Below are positions 17,334 through 25,939 of a DNA stretch of 64,000 bases, piece after piece. The notes below the pieces were generated by a model. That model did not search any database, had not been told where the DNA came from, and saw only the letters and a list, made by a program, of their open reading frames with translations. This DNA is from JBGTFE01 sp049799955 (GTDB lineage: Bacteria; Acidobacteriota; Blastocatellia; Pyrinomonadales; Pyrinomonadaceae): contig JBARIW010000078.1 in assembly GCA_049799955.1 (NCBI GenBank), positions 1 to 64,000 of the forward strand. The letters run 5' to 3'. Every line of letters starts with the position of its first letter. Position 1 is the first letter of the stretch. Both the position numbers and the translations under genes were made by a program.

Positions 17334-18347
17334 TTATTTACTTGAAATAACCAGATGCTGCGGCATTTCCGGCAGCGGGTGATGCTCGCTGTTGGAAAAT
17401 CCGGCGTTTTGAAACATCTGTTTTAATTCGGCGAAAGTGTAGGCGTCGCCGCTCGGCGTGCTGCTGAGCATTATCAGGCTGAACGCCGCTTCGGCTGGCG
17501 GAGAAATGCGGTCGTCGTTCGGGATAAATTCGAGCGTGAGAACTTTTCCGTCCGCCGCAAGACTGTCATAAATTTTTCGCAGAAGCTTTTCGTTGGTCGG
17601 CGCGTCGAAATGATGCAGGAAGTTTGTCAATAAAATAAGGTCGTAACCCGTGCCGAAATCTACGTCAAACGCGCTTCCTTCGATTGTTTTATAACGGTCG
17701 GCGACGCCGAATTTCCCGGCGTTTTCCTTTGCCACTTCCAGAACTTTCGCCCAGTCGAGCGCGTAGATTTCGGCATTTTGATAACGCTGCGCGATGGTGA
17801 TTCCGAAAATTCCGTGTCCGGCGGCGATGTCTAAAATTTTTAATTCTTTGCCTTCGTCAAATTCGAGTTTTTCCGTCATCATCTGTGCCGCAGGCATCAT
17901 CATCGGCATCATTCCGCGCGCAAATTCCACCCAGACCGGATTTTCCGGCGCGACCGAGCCTTCGTCGGGAATCGCCGTTCCGCCGCTTTTTACGGCTGTG
18001 GTCAGATTTTGAAAACCTTCGAGCAGCGTTGGCGACATCAGAAAATCAACCGCTTTTCCCAGATACGCGGGCGAGCTTCGGTTCAAAAAGAAAGCCGAAT
18101 CGTCGCGCAAGTCATACTCGCTGTTTTCTTTTGTCAGAAATCCCATCACCGCGAGGTTATCGCACAAAATTCTCGTTCCGCGCTCCGACGCTTCGCACGC
18201 TTGGGCAATTTCCTTCGCGGTTTTATTTCCTTCGGCGATTTTTGTAAAAATGTCCAGCTCGATTCCCGATTTCAGCGCGGCTGAACGGTGAAACGCGTTG
18301 ATGGTCGCAAAAATCTCCATCGGCGAAACATTACTTGCTTGCTCCAT
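17334..18347 (-). CDS. SAM-dependent O-methyltransferase (Methyltransf_2 type)
   Basis: 337 residues. N-terminal winged-helix dimerisation part (residues ~10-90, with AKEIAQACEASERGTRILCDNLAVMGFL), then a Rossmann methyltransferase with SAM motif ILDIAAGHGIFG and the post-motif LLTNFLHHFD. This is the architecture of small-molecule O-methyltransferases (hydroxyindole-O-methyltransferase / CrtF-like). Substrate cannot be read from the sequence and no biosynthetic cluster surrounds it. A good GGAG ribosome site precedes the ATG. Confidence 0.83.
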   Translation of the reverse strand: MEQASNVSPMEIFATINAFHRSAALKSGIELDIFTKIAEGNKTAKEIAQACEASERGTRILCDNLAVMGFLTKENSEYDLRDDSAFFLNRSSPAYLGKAVDFLMSPTLLEGFQNLTTAVKSGGTAIPDEGSVAPENPVWVEFARGMMPMMMPAAQMMTEKLEFDEGKELKILDIAAGHGIFGITIAQRYQNAEIYALDWAKVLEVAKENAGKFGVADRYKTIEGSAFDVDFGTGYDLILLTNFLHHFDAPTNEKLLRKIYDSLAADGKVLTLEFIPNDDRISPPAEAAFSLIMLSSTPSGDAYTFAELKQMFQNAGFSNSEHHPLPEMPQHLVISSK

Positions 18348-18376
18348 TTTCCTGCTCCTTTTTTTGAATACAAAAG

Positions 18377-19759
18377 TTATTTTTTACGTTTTGCTTCAAT
18401 CGGCGTTACGTTTGCCGTGCGGCGTTTCTTTTGCCGGCGCGAATATTCAATTTCGTCTTCGTCGGGAAATTTATTGCCGCTGACCGCAACGAGCGCGACG
18501 AGCGTAATAAACAAATATGTAACGGCGCTTGTGTGCAGAACAAAATCAAAAAGACTGTGAACGAGAATTGCAAAACAGCCCGCGAGCGCGCCGACGACGA
18601 TTCCGCGATTGAAAAGATTCGATTCTTTTGCGTTTCGTAAACCGTTTCTAAAAAGCTGAAAGACGAAAAACGCGGCGATTACCAAACCGATTAATCCCGC
18701 ATCGGTCAAAATTTGCAGATAATCGTTGTGCGCCTGTTCGACGCGCATCGCGCCGTTCATCGTATCGAAATTCGTATAAGCGGCGGCATAACCGCCCAAA
18801 CCCGTCCCGAAAATCGGGTAAGTTTTTATCACGCTCAGCGTTATGTTCCAGATGTGCGTGCGATTGGTCGTAATATTGTCGGAAGCGGCTGTTTCGGCAA
18901 TGCGCGTCAGCGAAGATTCGCCGCCGATAAGAATTGCGCCCGCGATAATCGTGCCGACCAGAAGAACGGCTAAACCGATTTTAAGACCCAATCGACCGTA
19001 GCTTTTGGTTTCGGTCGTTAAAATAATCAAAAAGAAAATCGCCGCCAGAAGCGAGACAAAACCGCCGCGCGAGCCGCTTAGAAGCAGCGCGACGCCCATC
19101 AGACCAACCGCCGTGATGAACAAAAGTCGCTTGTCTTTCGGAATCGCGCCCGCAAAAAGCAGCCCGAGCGGCACGGCAATCGTCATCTCCATATACGCGG
19201 CGAAATTGTGACGGTTGACGAAAGTGCCGTAAGGCTCGGCGAACTCCGGCTCGTAAATTCCAAAGATTTTGCCGGGACTCAAAACGTTTTGCAGAATGGC
19301 GAAGAAAGCGAAAATGAACCCGAAAATCGTAATCAGCCAGACGACTTTTCGCAGGCGTTTGGCTGTATCGATATATGTGAGCATCGCCGCCAGAAAAATA
19401 AAAAAGGCGATTAGATGAAACGTAAACTGCCGCGTCCAGAAAGGGTCGAGCGAAATCGTTTTCCCGATTCCCGAAACTCCGGCAATGTCGGCAGCCGTGC
19501 CGAACGGGATAATCTGTATAAAACCGTAAATGATAATGGCGATAACCGGAATCTGGATGAGATTCCGGTTAAAACGCAAAAAGCCGGTTTTCAGCGAATC
19601 AATCGCCCATAAAGCGACGATTATCACGCTGATAATATACATAATCGAGATAATCGGCTGGTGAACCGTCCCGTAAGCCGCCGCCGTAAAAACGAGCGTC
19701 GCGCACAGCAGAAAGAACAGAATCTTGCTCGCCCAGGTTGTGTTTATATCATTTGTCAT
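18377..19759 (-). CDS. O-antigen ligase / polymerase-like membrane protein
   Basis: 460 residues from the ATG at 19759 (MTNDINTTW); a start six codons upstream would lie inside the heptamer repeat. About eleven hydrophobic segments, with the family hallmarks LSGSRGGFVSLL and VEQAHNDYLQILTDAG in the periplasmic loop, as in O-antigen ligases and Wzy-like polymerases (PF04932). It would join or polymerise surface glycans outside the inner membrane. It lies next to a TPR protein on the same strand, a common pairing. The basic tail KKRR...KRKK is cytoplasmic by the positive-inside rule. Confidence 0.85.
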   Translation of the reverse strand: MTNDINTTWASKILFFLLCATLVFTAAAYGTVHQPIISIMYIISVIIVALWAIDSLKTGFLRFNRNLIQIPVIAIIIYGFIQIIPFGTAADIAGVSGIGKTISLDPFWTRQFTFHLIAFFIFLAAMLTYIDTAKRLRKVVWLITIFGFIFAFFAILQNVLSPGKIFGIYEPEFAEPYGTFVNRHNFAAYMEMTIAVPLGLLFAGAIPKDKRLLFITAVGLMGVALLLSGSRGGFVSLLAAIFFLIILTTETKSYGRLGLKIGLAVLLVGTIIAGAILIGGESSLTRIAETAASDNITTNRTHIWNITLSVIKTYPIFGTGLGGYAAAYTNFDTMNGAMRVEQAHNDYLQILTDAGLIGLVIAAFFVFQLFRNGLRNAKESNLFNRGIVVGALAGCFAILVHSLFDFVLHTSAVTYLFITLVALVAVSGNKFPDEDEIEYSRRQKKRRTANVTPIEAKRKK

Positions 19760-19762
19760 CAA

Positions 19763-19858
19763 AAATTCAACATTCAAGATTTAAGATTCAAGGTTTAAGA
19801 TTCAAGATTCAAGATTGAAAACAGTTAATTTTGAATCTTAAATCTTAAATCTTAAATC
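19763..19858. repeat. Heptamer inverted repeat, AAGATTC/AAATCTT family
   Basis: Left arm AAGATTC/AAGATTT units (about 19768-19818), right arm GAATCTT/AAATCTT units (about 19829-19858). It lies between two minus-strand genes, 3' of the TPR gene (stop at 19858). Confidence 0.9.
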
Positions 19859-21186
19859 TACTTCAGTTTTTCCAAATTAAAATCATCGAGCCAGATTGTG
19901 CCGAAAATCGGGCACGCGTTTCCGCAGTAGATGCGAGAGGTGCGAAGCGTTACGACTTCGGCGTTTTCCGGTGCGGCAAACTCGATTTGAAATTGCTGCC
20001 AATCGTTTGTGCCAACCGGGATAGGTTTGCCGATGGCGAGCGTTTTATCGTCGGCGGCGTTGAAAATTTCGAGCGTCGGCGTTCCGGCGCTTTTCAGATT
20101 TTCCGTTTTCACCCAGTAATTCAAACGGTAACGCGACGACGGCTGAATGACCACATACTGGTACATATTGGTCAGTTGAATGCCGTTGTAGCCGTTAAAC
20201 GATAAACGCAGACTGCGGTTTCCCTCGTGTTCCTGATTCGGATCGACTTTAACGTCGATTTTCTCGGTCGGCAGAATTTTCCAGCTAAAATAAACTATCG
20301 GTTTGTTTTCGGTGATGCTCGCGTCCTCAAAGCCGGGATTTTCGATTGCTTCAGCCTTTGAGTTCGGCTCGATGCCGAGGTCGCGGATAAACAAAACCGA
20401 AGCGCGGTAAAATCGTTTATCAAAAAGCGACTGCGCGGCAAGCAGCGCGTAATCACGATATTTCGGCTTGTCTTCCTCGGAAAGCGTATTCCAGACGCGG
20501 ATGCTGTCGTCGGGGCGTCCTTTATAAGCGTAAAACTTTGCCAGGCTCGCCTTCACCGAAGACTCTGTTCCGGCAAGGTCTTCGAGTATTTTCGTATCCT
20601 TTTCGTAATAATCCCACGCAATCGAAAACACCTGCTCGCGGTAAATCACATCATTGTCGGCGGCTTTTTTCAGTTCGGCAAAAGCCTCTGTATCTCTGCC
20701 CTGACGCAGATAATAATTTCCGAGCTGCCAGTGCGGCAAGGTGTAATTCGGCGCAAGCCTGACGGATTGAAGCAGAGCGGTTTCCGCGCTTTGCAGATTT
20801 CCCGCCTGCTCGTATGCGCGTCCGAGGTCAATCCACCAGTGAAAATCATACGGCGAAAGTCTGACCGCCTGTTCAAAAAATTTGAGCGAATTAGCGTTTG
20901 TTTCCGGAGTTGGCTCATCGCCGACGACGCTTGCCGAAAACCAGTTTGTCAAAGGGTCGTTCGGAGATAAGCCGTAAGCCATATCGGCAATTTCCCTCGC
21001 GTTAGGCTGAGTCGGAAGCGTTAGCTCGGCGAGCATATTTGCCAACTGCCAGCGAACGGCAAACCATCCGAAAAGAATTGCCGCGACGACGCAGAGCGCC
21101 AGCGCAATTCGCACAGGCGCTCTGCGGGCGTTTAGTTCGACAAACGGCTCCGTCTCCTCTATCGTTTTTTCTTCGTCGTTATCCAT
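19858..21186 (-). CDS. Membrane-anchored TPR protein with C-terminal jelly-roll-like domain
   Basis: 442 residues. An acidic cytoplasmic start, one membrane helix (about 27-50), then TPR units (e.g. SAETALLQSVRLAPNYTLPHW and DTEAFAELKKAADND) to about residue 275. A strand-rich C-terminal domain follows (GNRSLRLSFNGYNG ... SRYRLNYWVK) resembling carbohydrate-binding modules. Predicted periplasmic with an N-terminal anchor. Adjacent to the O-antigen-ligase gene, it probably acts in assembly or export of surface polysaccharide. That role is inferred from context. Confidence 0.75.
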   Translation of the reverse strand: MDNDEEKTIEETEPFVELNARRAPVRIALALCVVAAILFGWFAVRWQLANMLAELTLPTQPNAREIADMAYGLSPNDPLTNWFSASVVGDEPTPETNANSLKFFEQAVRLSPYDFHWWIDLGRAYEQAGNLQSAETALLQSVRLAPNYTLPHWQLGNYYLRQGRDTEAFAELKKAADNDVIYREQVFSIAWDYYEKDTKILEDLAGTESSVKASLAKFYAYKGRPDDSIRVWNTLSEEDKPKYRDYALLAAQSLFDKRFYRASVLFIRDLGIEPNSKAEAIENPGFEDASITENKPIVYFSWKILPTEKIDVKVDPNQEHEGNRSLRLSFNGYNGIQLTNMYQYVVIQPSSRYRLNYWVKTENLKSAGTPTLEIFNAADDKTLAIGKPIPVGTNDWQQFQIEFAAPENAEVVTLRTSRIYCGNACPIFGTIWLDDFNLEKLK

Positions 21187-21275
21187 TTGTTTTGAGAATT
21201 TTCTTTTATTTTTCAGACAAAAGCAAATAATTACAAAAGCGAATTATAAAGTTATAAATATTAATTGCGGCAAGT

Positions 21276-21340
21276 CGAACGATGAACGATGAATGCGAGA
21301 AAAAACTTTTCATAATTCATCGTTCATCGTTCATCGTTCC
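21276..21340. repeat. Heptamer inverted repeat, GATGAAC/TCATCGT family
   Basis: Left arm 21276-21298, right arm 21311-21339 of CGATGAA/TTCATCG units. It overlaps the 3' end of the aminotransferase gene and supplies its last codons (TMNDER) and its TGA stop (21317-21319). Confidence 0.9.
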
Positions 21341-22453
21341 TGTAACAAACTCCGCAATCTTTTCGACCACAAATTCCTGCTGCTCTCGCCGCAATTCGGG
21401 ATAAATCGGCAGCGCGAGCGTCTCGCGCGAAGCTTTTTCCGATTCGGGAAAATCGCCTTCACTGTAACCGAGATATTCAAAACATTCCTGCCGGTGGAGA
21501 GAAACCGGATAATATACGTCCGTTCCGATTTCATTTTCGGCAAGAAATTGTTTCAGCTCGTCGCGCCCGCCGGAAACGCGGATAACAAACTGATTGTAAA
21601 TATGCCGGACATTTTCGCGTTCGAACGGCAAAATGATTTGCTCGGTCAAGCCTGAGTCGGTAAATAACTGCCGGTAATAGGCGGCGTTCGCCTGACGCTT
21701 TTCCGTCCATGCGTCGAGATGCGGAAGCTTAACTCTTAAAACCGCGCCCTGAAAACCGTCGAGACGCGAATTCAGCCCGACCCATTTGTGATGATAACGC
21801 TCGAAAGAGCCGTGAACGCGAAGCGCAAACAGTTTATGCGCGAGTTCGTCGTCATTGGTCGTCATAAAACCGGCGTCGCCCATCGCGCCTAAGTTTTTTG
21901 AAGGATAAAAGCTGAAACATCCGATTTCGCTCATCGCGCCCGCGCGCCGTCCGTTTTCTTCCGAGCCGATAGCCTGCGCCGCGTCTTCAACTAAAGGCAC
22001 GCCGTATTTTGCGCTTATCTTTCGCAAATCTTCCATATCCGCGCATTGCCCGTAAAGATGAACCGGCTGAATCGCTTTCGTCCGTTCGGTAATCTTTGCT
22101 TCAATCTGCGAAACGTCGAGATTATAAGTTTTCGGGTCGATGTCAACGAAAACGGGCTTTGCGCCGAGACGCGTAACCGCCGAAGCGGTCGCAAAAAAGC
22201 TGTAAGGCGTCGTGATAACTTCATCGTCCTGCGCGACGTTCAGAGCCATCAGCGCGAGCAGAAGCGCGTCCGAGCCGGAAGCGCAGCCGATTGCGTATTT
22301 CACGCCGCAGTATTCGGCTAACTCTTTCTCAAGCGCGGCGACTTCCCCGCCGAGAATAAAAGCGTTTGTATCAAGAACTCTTCCCAGAGCGGCTTCGATT
22401 TCAGGTCTTAAAAGTTGATTTTGTTCAGATAAATCAAGTAAAGGAACTTTCAT
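21317..22453 (-). CDS. DegT/DnrJ/EryC1/StrS sugar aminotransferase
   Basis: 378 residues. PLP-family landmarks: GCASGSDALLLAL (PLP phosphate), VEDAAQAIGSE, and CFSFYPSKNLGAMGDAG with the Schiff-base lysine. The start MKVPLLDLSEQN and the DTNAFILGGE region resemble WbpE-type aminotransferases acting on UDP-3-keto sugars. It makes an amino sugar for cell-surface glycans, in line with the ligase/TPR genes downstream. The exact substrate is unresolved. The C-terminal residues come from a heptamer repeat. Confidence 0.9.
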   Translation of the reverse strand: MKVPLLDLSEQNQLLRPEIEAALGRVLDTNAFILGGEVAALEKELAEYCGVKYAIGCASGSDALLLALMALNVAQDDEVITTPYSFFATASAVTRLGAKPVFVDIDPKTYNLDVSQIEAKITERTKAIQPVHLYGQCADMEDLRKISAKYGVPLVEDAAQAIGSEENGRRAGAMSEIGCFSFYPSKNLGAMGDAGFMTTNDDELAHKLFALRVHGSFERYHHKWVGLNSRLDGFQGAVLRVKLPHLDAWTEKRQANAAYYRQLFTDSGLTEQIILPFERENVRHIYNQFVIRVSGGRDELKQFLAENEIGTDVYYPVSLHRQECFEYLGYSEGDFPESEKASRETLALPIYPELRREQQEFVVEKIAEFVTGTMNDER

Positions 22454-22493
22454 ATTTAATGCAAAAACTTATCTTTACAATTTGGCGGCTGAA

Positions 22494-22647
22494 ACGCAAA
22501 TTTGAGTAAAGAAATAGCCTGCGGATAAACGCGGATTCGGCAGATTGGCGCGGATAATTTTAAAATAATTTTTCATATCCGTGTAAATCCGCTTAATCCG
22601 TGTTTATCCGCGGGCTATTCTCTTTGCGCCTTTGCGGCTTTGCGTTA
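22494..22647. repeat. Decamer-type inverted repeat, ATCCGCG/CGCGGAT family
   Basis: Left arm GCGGATAAAC/GCGGATTCGG units (about 22512-22557), right arm ATCCGTGTAA/ATCCGCTTAA/TCCGTGTTTA (about 22577-22613), period ~10, followed by CTTTGCG units. It is the only element here lying between divergent genes, and it immediately precedes nth. Confidence 0.85.
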
Positions 22648-22659
22648 AAATTAACCGCA

Positions 22660-23325
22660 ATGATTCCTGACAAAAAGAAACGAACAGACGAAATAATTAA
22701 AAGATTAAAAAAAGAATATCCCGACGCGCATTGCGCTCTGAATCACACGAGCGCTTTTGAGCTTCTCGTCGCCACGATTCTTTCGGCGCAGTGCACGGAC
22801 GAGCGTGTAAATATCGTTACGGCGAATCTTTTCCGCAAATACCGCGAGCCGAAGGATTATCTGAACGTCGCGCAGGAAGAGATTGAAAAAGATATTCATT
22901 CGACCGGATTTTTCCGCAACAAGGCGAAGAATATTCGCGGCGCGTGCGAGAAGATTATCGAGCTTTACAACGGCGAGATTCCGCAGACGATGGAAGAATT
23001 ATTAGTTCTCAACGGCGTCGCCAGAAAAACGGCAAACGTCGTTCTCGGAAACGCTTTCGGTATCGCTTCGGGCGTCGTCGTCGATACTCACGTTTCGCGT
23101 CTTTCGCAAAGACTCGGACTCACGGAAGAAACCGCGCCCGAAAAGATTGAAAAGGATTTGAGCGAGCTTGTTCCGAAAAAAGACTGGATTATGTTCTCGC
23201 ACCGGCTCATCTCTCACGGGCGCGCAATCTGCCAGGCGCGCAAGCCGAAATGCTCCGAATGCGTTTTAAATGACATCTGCCCGAAAATTGGCGTTACTGC
23301 GATTTCCGGCTTTGCACAAAAATAG
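22660..23325 (+). CDS. nth: Endonuclease III
   Basis: 221 residues from the ATG at 22660; a longer frame begins inside the repeat and is unlikely. The helix-hairpin-helix LNGVARKTANVVLG holds catalytic Lys123, Asp142 lies in VDTHVSR, and the 4Fe-4S loop Cys191, 198, 201, 207 is complete. It excises oxidised pyrimidines and nicks abasic sites in base excision repair. All active residues are intact. Confidence 0.95.
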   Translation: MIPDKKKRTDEIIKRLKKEYPDAHCALNHTSAFELLVATILSAQCTDERVNIVTANLFRKYREPKDYLNVAQEEIEKDIHSTGFFRNKAKNIRGACEKIIELYNGEIPQTMEELLVLNGVARKTANVVLGNAFGIASGVVVDTHVSRLSQRLGLTEETAPEKIEKDLSELVPKKDWIMFSHRLISHGRAICQARKPKCSECVLNDICPKIGVTAISGFAQK

Positions 23326-23327
23326 AA

Positions 23328-23423
23328 AAACTTTGCGCTCTCTGTGAAAAGCTTTGTGTCCTCTGTGTTGAAATCAATTTTTAACACAGAGAACACTGAG
23401 ATTTCACAGAGTTTCACGGAGAA
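23328..23423. repeat. Inverted repeat, CTCTGTG/CACAGAG family
   Basis: Left arm CTCTCTGTGAA ... CTCTGTGTTGAA (about 23338-23372), right arm AACACAGAG ... TTCACAGAG (about 23382-23412), unit ~10-14 bp. It lies directly 3' of nth. This type resembles repeats common in many bacterial genomes. Confidence 0.85.
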
Positions 23424-23585
23424 TTAATAATTTCCTCTGCTTATTTCTCTATTTTTGTGCAAAGCCGCGATTTCCCGGTTGTGATAGTCAAAAGAAGTCC
23501 CATAATTGCCGCCGAAAGATTCTTTCCGCCGCGCTAATCTGAATTTGAAGTTTTACAAATCAAATTATTCGGGAGGGCAAGCATT

Positions 23586-23963
23586 GTGAGCAGAAGAATT
23601 TTATCGATGATTTTAGCCGGGCTGATACTTAATGCCGTTTTTTATTCGACGGCGAAGGCAAATAATGAAGCCGAATTTGCGGCGAAAGTTAAAACGGAAA
23701 TCGCAAGTCTCGGCGCGGGAAACCAGACGCGCGTTTCGGTTAAACTGCGCGACGAAACGCGTGTAAAAGGCTGCGTCAGCGAAATCGGTGATGAAAGCTT
23801 TTCGGTCGTCAACGAAAAAACACGGGCGATTTCCAAAATTCCATATACAGCCGTCAAACAAATCAAAGGCAAAAACAACCTGAGCGGAAAAACAATCGGC
23901 TATATGATTTGGATAGGAATAATTGTCGCGGGCGGATTGATTGTCAGCGCGAGAGGATTTTGA
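23586..23963 (+). CDS. Exported small protein with LSm-like domain
   Basis: 125 residues, GTG start at 23586 with a GGGAGG ribosome site. A signal-like hydrophobic start (ILSMILAGLILNAVF) is followed by a ~60-residue strand-rich part (RVSVKLRDETRVKGCVSEIGDESFSVV ... IPYTAVKQIKG, in pieces) with the pattern of an LSm/Hfq-like barrel, then a C-terminal membrane helix. Similar exported proteins are frequent in Acidobacteria. Function unknown; the fold is inferred from the pattern. Confidence 0.6.
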   Translation: MSRRILSMILAGLILNAVFYSTAKANNEAEFAAKVKTEIASLGAGNQTRVSVKLRDETRVKGCVSEIGDESFSVVNEKTRAISKIPYTAVKQIKGKNNLSGKTIGYMIWIGIIVAGGLIVSARGF

Positions 23964-23966
23964 AGC

Positions 23967-24043
23967 AGTATAAAGCGCAAAGTGCAAAGTAAAGAAGTGA
24001 TTCTTAAACTTTGCACTCTGCACTCTGCGCTTTACACTCTTTT
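23967..24043. repeat. Inverted repeat, GCAAAGT/CACTCTG family
   Basis: Left arm about 23967-23995 (GCGCAAA, GTGCAAA, GTAAAGA), right arm about 24007-24043 (TGCACTC, TGCACTC, TGCGCTT, TACACTC; period 7). It lies between convergent genes; the stop of the minus-strand gene is inside the right arm. Confidence 0.82.
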
Positions 24044-24517
24044 CACTGGAATCCATATTTCTTCTTCCGATTCGGGATTGTTCGAACCAAGATATTTTTC
24101 TCCGAGAATCTCGAAATGCTCTCGGGCGTCGAGTTCAAAGCCGGAAGCCGGAAGCCATTCGAGAAAAATGTATTGTGCGGTTTTGTGAAACATTTCGGGC
24201 GTTCCCTTGTAATCGAAAACGGCGTATTCGCCGCCGCTCAAAATATGTGTTTCCATTCCTTCGGGCGTTTGTATGAATTCGGAGACTTCGACGGCAGCCC
24301 ATTTCTCAAACTCCGTATGCATATTAAATTTTTCCGAATAAGGCGCGATATCGTAAATCTGCACCGAATACAGGCGATTCGGCAGCGCGTTTTCAACCTC
24401 AAATCGTCGCGGCATAAATTCGCGCCACAGCTCAAACGTCCTGTTTTCCGCAAACGACATCCGTTCCCGCATCCCGATTAATTTTATCTCGCCGGTTGTT
24501 TTTATATCAGGAAACAT
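24032..24517 (-). CDS. GyrI-like / AraC effector-binding domain protein
   Basis: 161 residues forming a single small-molecule-binding domain of the GyrI/SOUL type (PF06445): IKLIGMRERMSF start, a central YSVQIYD strand, then GMETHILSGGEYAVFDYKG and the C-terminal FLEWLPASGFELDAREHFE. Stand-alone domains of this kind bind hydrophobic ligands or gyrase. There is no DNA-binding domain. The stop is supplied by the adjacent repeat. Confidence 0.82.
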   Translation of the reverse strand: MFPDIKTTGEIKLIGMRERMSFAENRTFELWREFMPRRFEVENALPNRLYSVQIYDIAPYSEKFNMHTEFEKWAAVEVSEFIQTPEGMETHILSGGEYAVFDYKGTPEMFHKTAQYIFLEWLPASGFELDAREHFEILGEKYLGSNNPESEEEIWIPVKRV

Positions 24518-24699
24518 TTTTGTTGATTTCTAATCATAAATCAGTATAATGCTAAGAAATATTATTCACAGACGTTTGTTTCCACTTTTTATCCGCCTCA
24601 AAAAATTCCCGGACAGATTTTTATTTTTTCTCCTCTGAAACAAAGCGGAAATCATCGCTTAACCGTTAAAAAATGCGCGATGAAGGTTTGATTATAAGA

Positions 24700-24888
24700 T
24701 TTTGAAACGAAATTTACTCTTTTGAAAGGCGAGCGTAAAGCTTTGACGCGCTTTCAAATCGATTTGAAAGCATATCAAACGAATTTGACGGCTCTTCAAA
24801 TTCATTTGACAGCTTTTCAAACAATTTTGACGCTCGTTCAAATCAATTCGACGCGTTGTCAAAAGGCTTGGACAGGTGTTCAAAAGAG
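24700..24888. repeat. Degenerate 21-bp tandem array, TTTGAC...TTCAAA
   Basis: TTTGA-like anchors occur at 24721, 24742, 24763, 24784, 24805, 24826, 24847 and 24868, exactly 21 bp apart. Each unit reads roughly TTTGAC-N7-TTCAAA and is itself an imperfect inverted repeat. No unique spacers, so not CRISPR. The array ends about 68 bp before the start of the gene at 24956. Two other arrays of the same period but different consensus are at 48561 and 60249. Confidence 0.85.
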
Positions 24889-24955
24889 TTAATTTTGAAA
24901 TTAAACGATATTGCTGACCGGAAAAATTAATTAATTTATCTTGGAGGACAATAAA

Positions 24956-25327
24956 ATGGCTATTGATAAGAAAAGAATCAATCTACGAGCCGACCAAATC
25001 GAAGACGCATGGAAGGAAGGCGCGCCCAGTGTCGTATTCAGAAAACATAAACACGAAGATTTAGTCAATCTTCGCGCCGAAATCGCTGCCGGAGAAAATG
25101 AACGCGACGATTTTCTGACTAAAGCTGCTCTTAAAGACAAGGTGATTGACGACAAGTATATAAGACTTGACGATATGCTGATTGACGTTAAAGACGGCGT
25201 TATCGGGCACGATGACTACGGCAGCGACAGCCCGCTCTATGGCGGAATGGGTTTCAAACGCAAATCCGAACGCAAATCTGGCTTAACGCGCGGCAAGAAA
25301 GGCGGCAGTCAAGTAGGCAACGGCTAA
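24956..25327 (+). CDS. Hypothetical charged protein
   Basis: 123 residues from the ATG at 24956, with GGAGG 10 nt upstream. Rich in Asp, Lys and Arg, predicted helical in the first half (DQIEDAWKEGAPSVVF ... EIAAGENERDDFL), ending in a basic Gly/Lys tail (RGKKGGSQVGNG). No family recognised. The 21-bp array directly upstream, on the promoter side, may control it. Confidence 0.6.
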   Translation: MAIDKKRINLRADQIEDAWKEGAPSVVFRKHKHEDLVNLRAEIAAGENERDDFLTKAALKDKVIDDKYIRLDDMLIDVKDGVIGHDDYGSDSPLYGGMGFKRKSERKSGLTRGKKGGSQVGNG

Positions 25328-25605
25328 TCGCGTTCAAATAACCCGAATCGGAAACCGCGATAGATGAATTTCTTCATTTCGTGATTTCTCCCCGAAGCCG
25401 TAAAACCTTTTGAAAAGTATTTATTATCAACACAATTCGGCGGCGCGATAGAAGTGTGTTTTATTAACGCGAATCTTTATTTTTATGCTGCTATTGCGGC
25501 GATTATTAATAAATTACGGCTTTGCGCTTTTATTCGGAAAAGCTGAATAAAAGCTGAATAATTTAGCATCTTACGAGCAAATATTGCGCTTTATGCAATA
25601 AAAAT

Positions 25606-25794
25606 ATGGAAGAAAACGTAACGATTGTGTTTCACGGGTTTCTGAATCTGAACGGGAAGGAAAAGCTGAAACTGGTTGAAGAGATAAACGCCTATTTCGA
25701 TTCGAACGACCGCGAGCCTATCAGAAGGGCGAATGATGCGGAATTCGAAAAGTTTGATTTGAGCGCGACTATCTGTAAATGCTGCGGGAGATGA
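25606..25794 (+). CDS. Hypothetical small protein with C-terminal CKCCGR
   Basis: 62 residues. The sequence has a beta-alpha look (NVTIVFHGFLNLNGKEKLKLVEEIN) and ends in ICKCCGR, a possible half zinc knuckle. No ribosome site is obvious and no family is recognised. The stop codon is the first base-paired part of the nested hairpin that follows. Confidence 0.5.
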   Translation: MEENVTIVFHGFLNLNGKEKLKLVEEINAYFDSNDREPIRRANDAEFEKFDLSATICKCCGR

Positions 25795-25939
25795 ATCAAT
25801 TACGAATTACGAATGATAAGAAGACCTTTGAGCTTGGAACTTTGACCTTTGAGAAGATTTAAAATCAAAGGTCAAAGTTCCAAGCTCAAAAATCAACTGC
25901 TTTCCAATTCGTAATTCGTAATTCATAATTGATTCATCA
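25790..25939. repeat. Nested double inverted repeat (AATTACG outside, CAAAGGT inside)
   Basis: Outer arms (about 25790-25820 and 25906-25939) use the AATTACG heptamer and include both flanking stop codons. Inner arms (about 25823-25852 and 25864-25890) use CAAAGGT/CAAAGTT heptamers. Two families are thus stacked as one hairpin within another. Confidence 0.88.

Noticed and set aside
22494..23423. Decamer repeats around nth as novel elements
   Set aside because: The CGCGGAT, CTTTGCG and CACAGAG types resemble repeats found in many bacterial genomes, so by themselves they are not new.
24692..24883. 63-residue minus-strand ORF with a 7-residue repeat
   Set aside because: It is the translation of the 21-bp array; no ribosome site, and the repeat explains the open frame.
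24700..24888. CRISPR array
   Set aside because: The units are contiguous 21-mers that vary at many positions, with no constant repeat and no unique 30-40 bp spacers. No cas genes are present.
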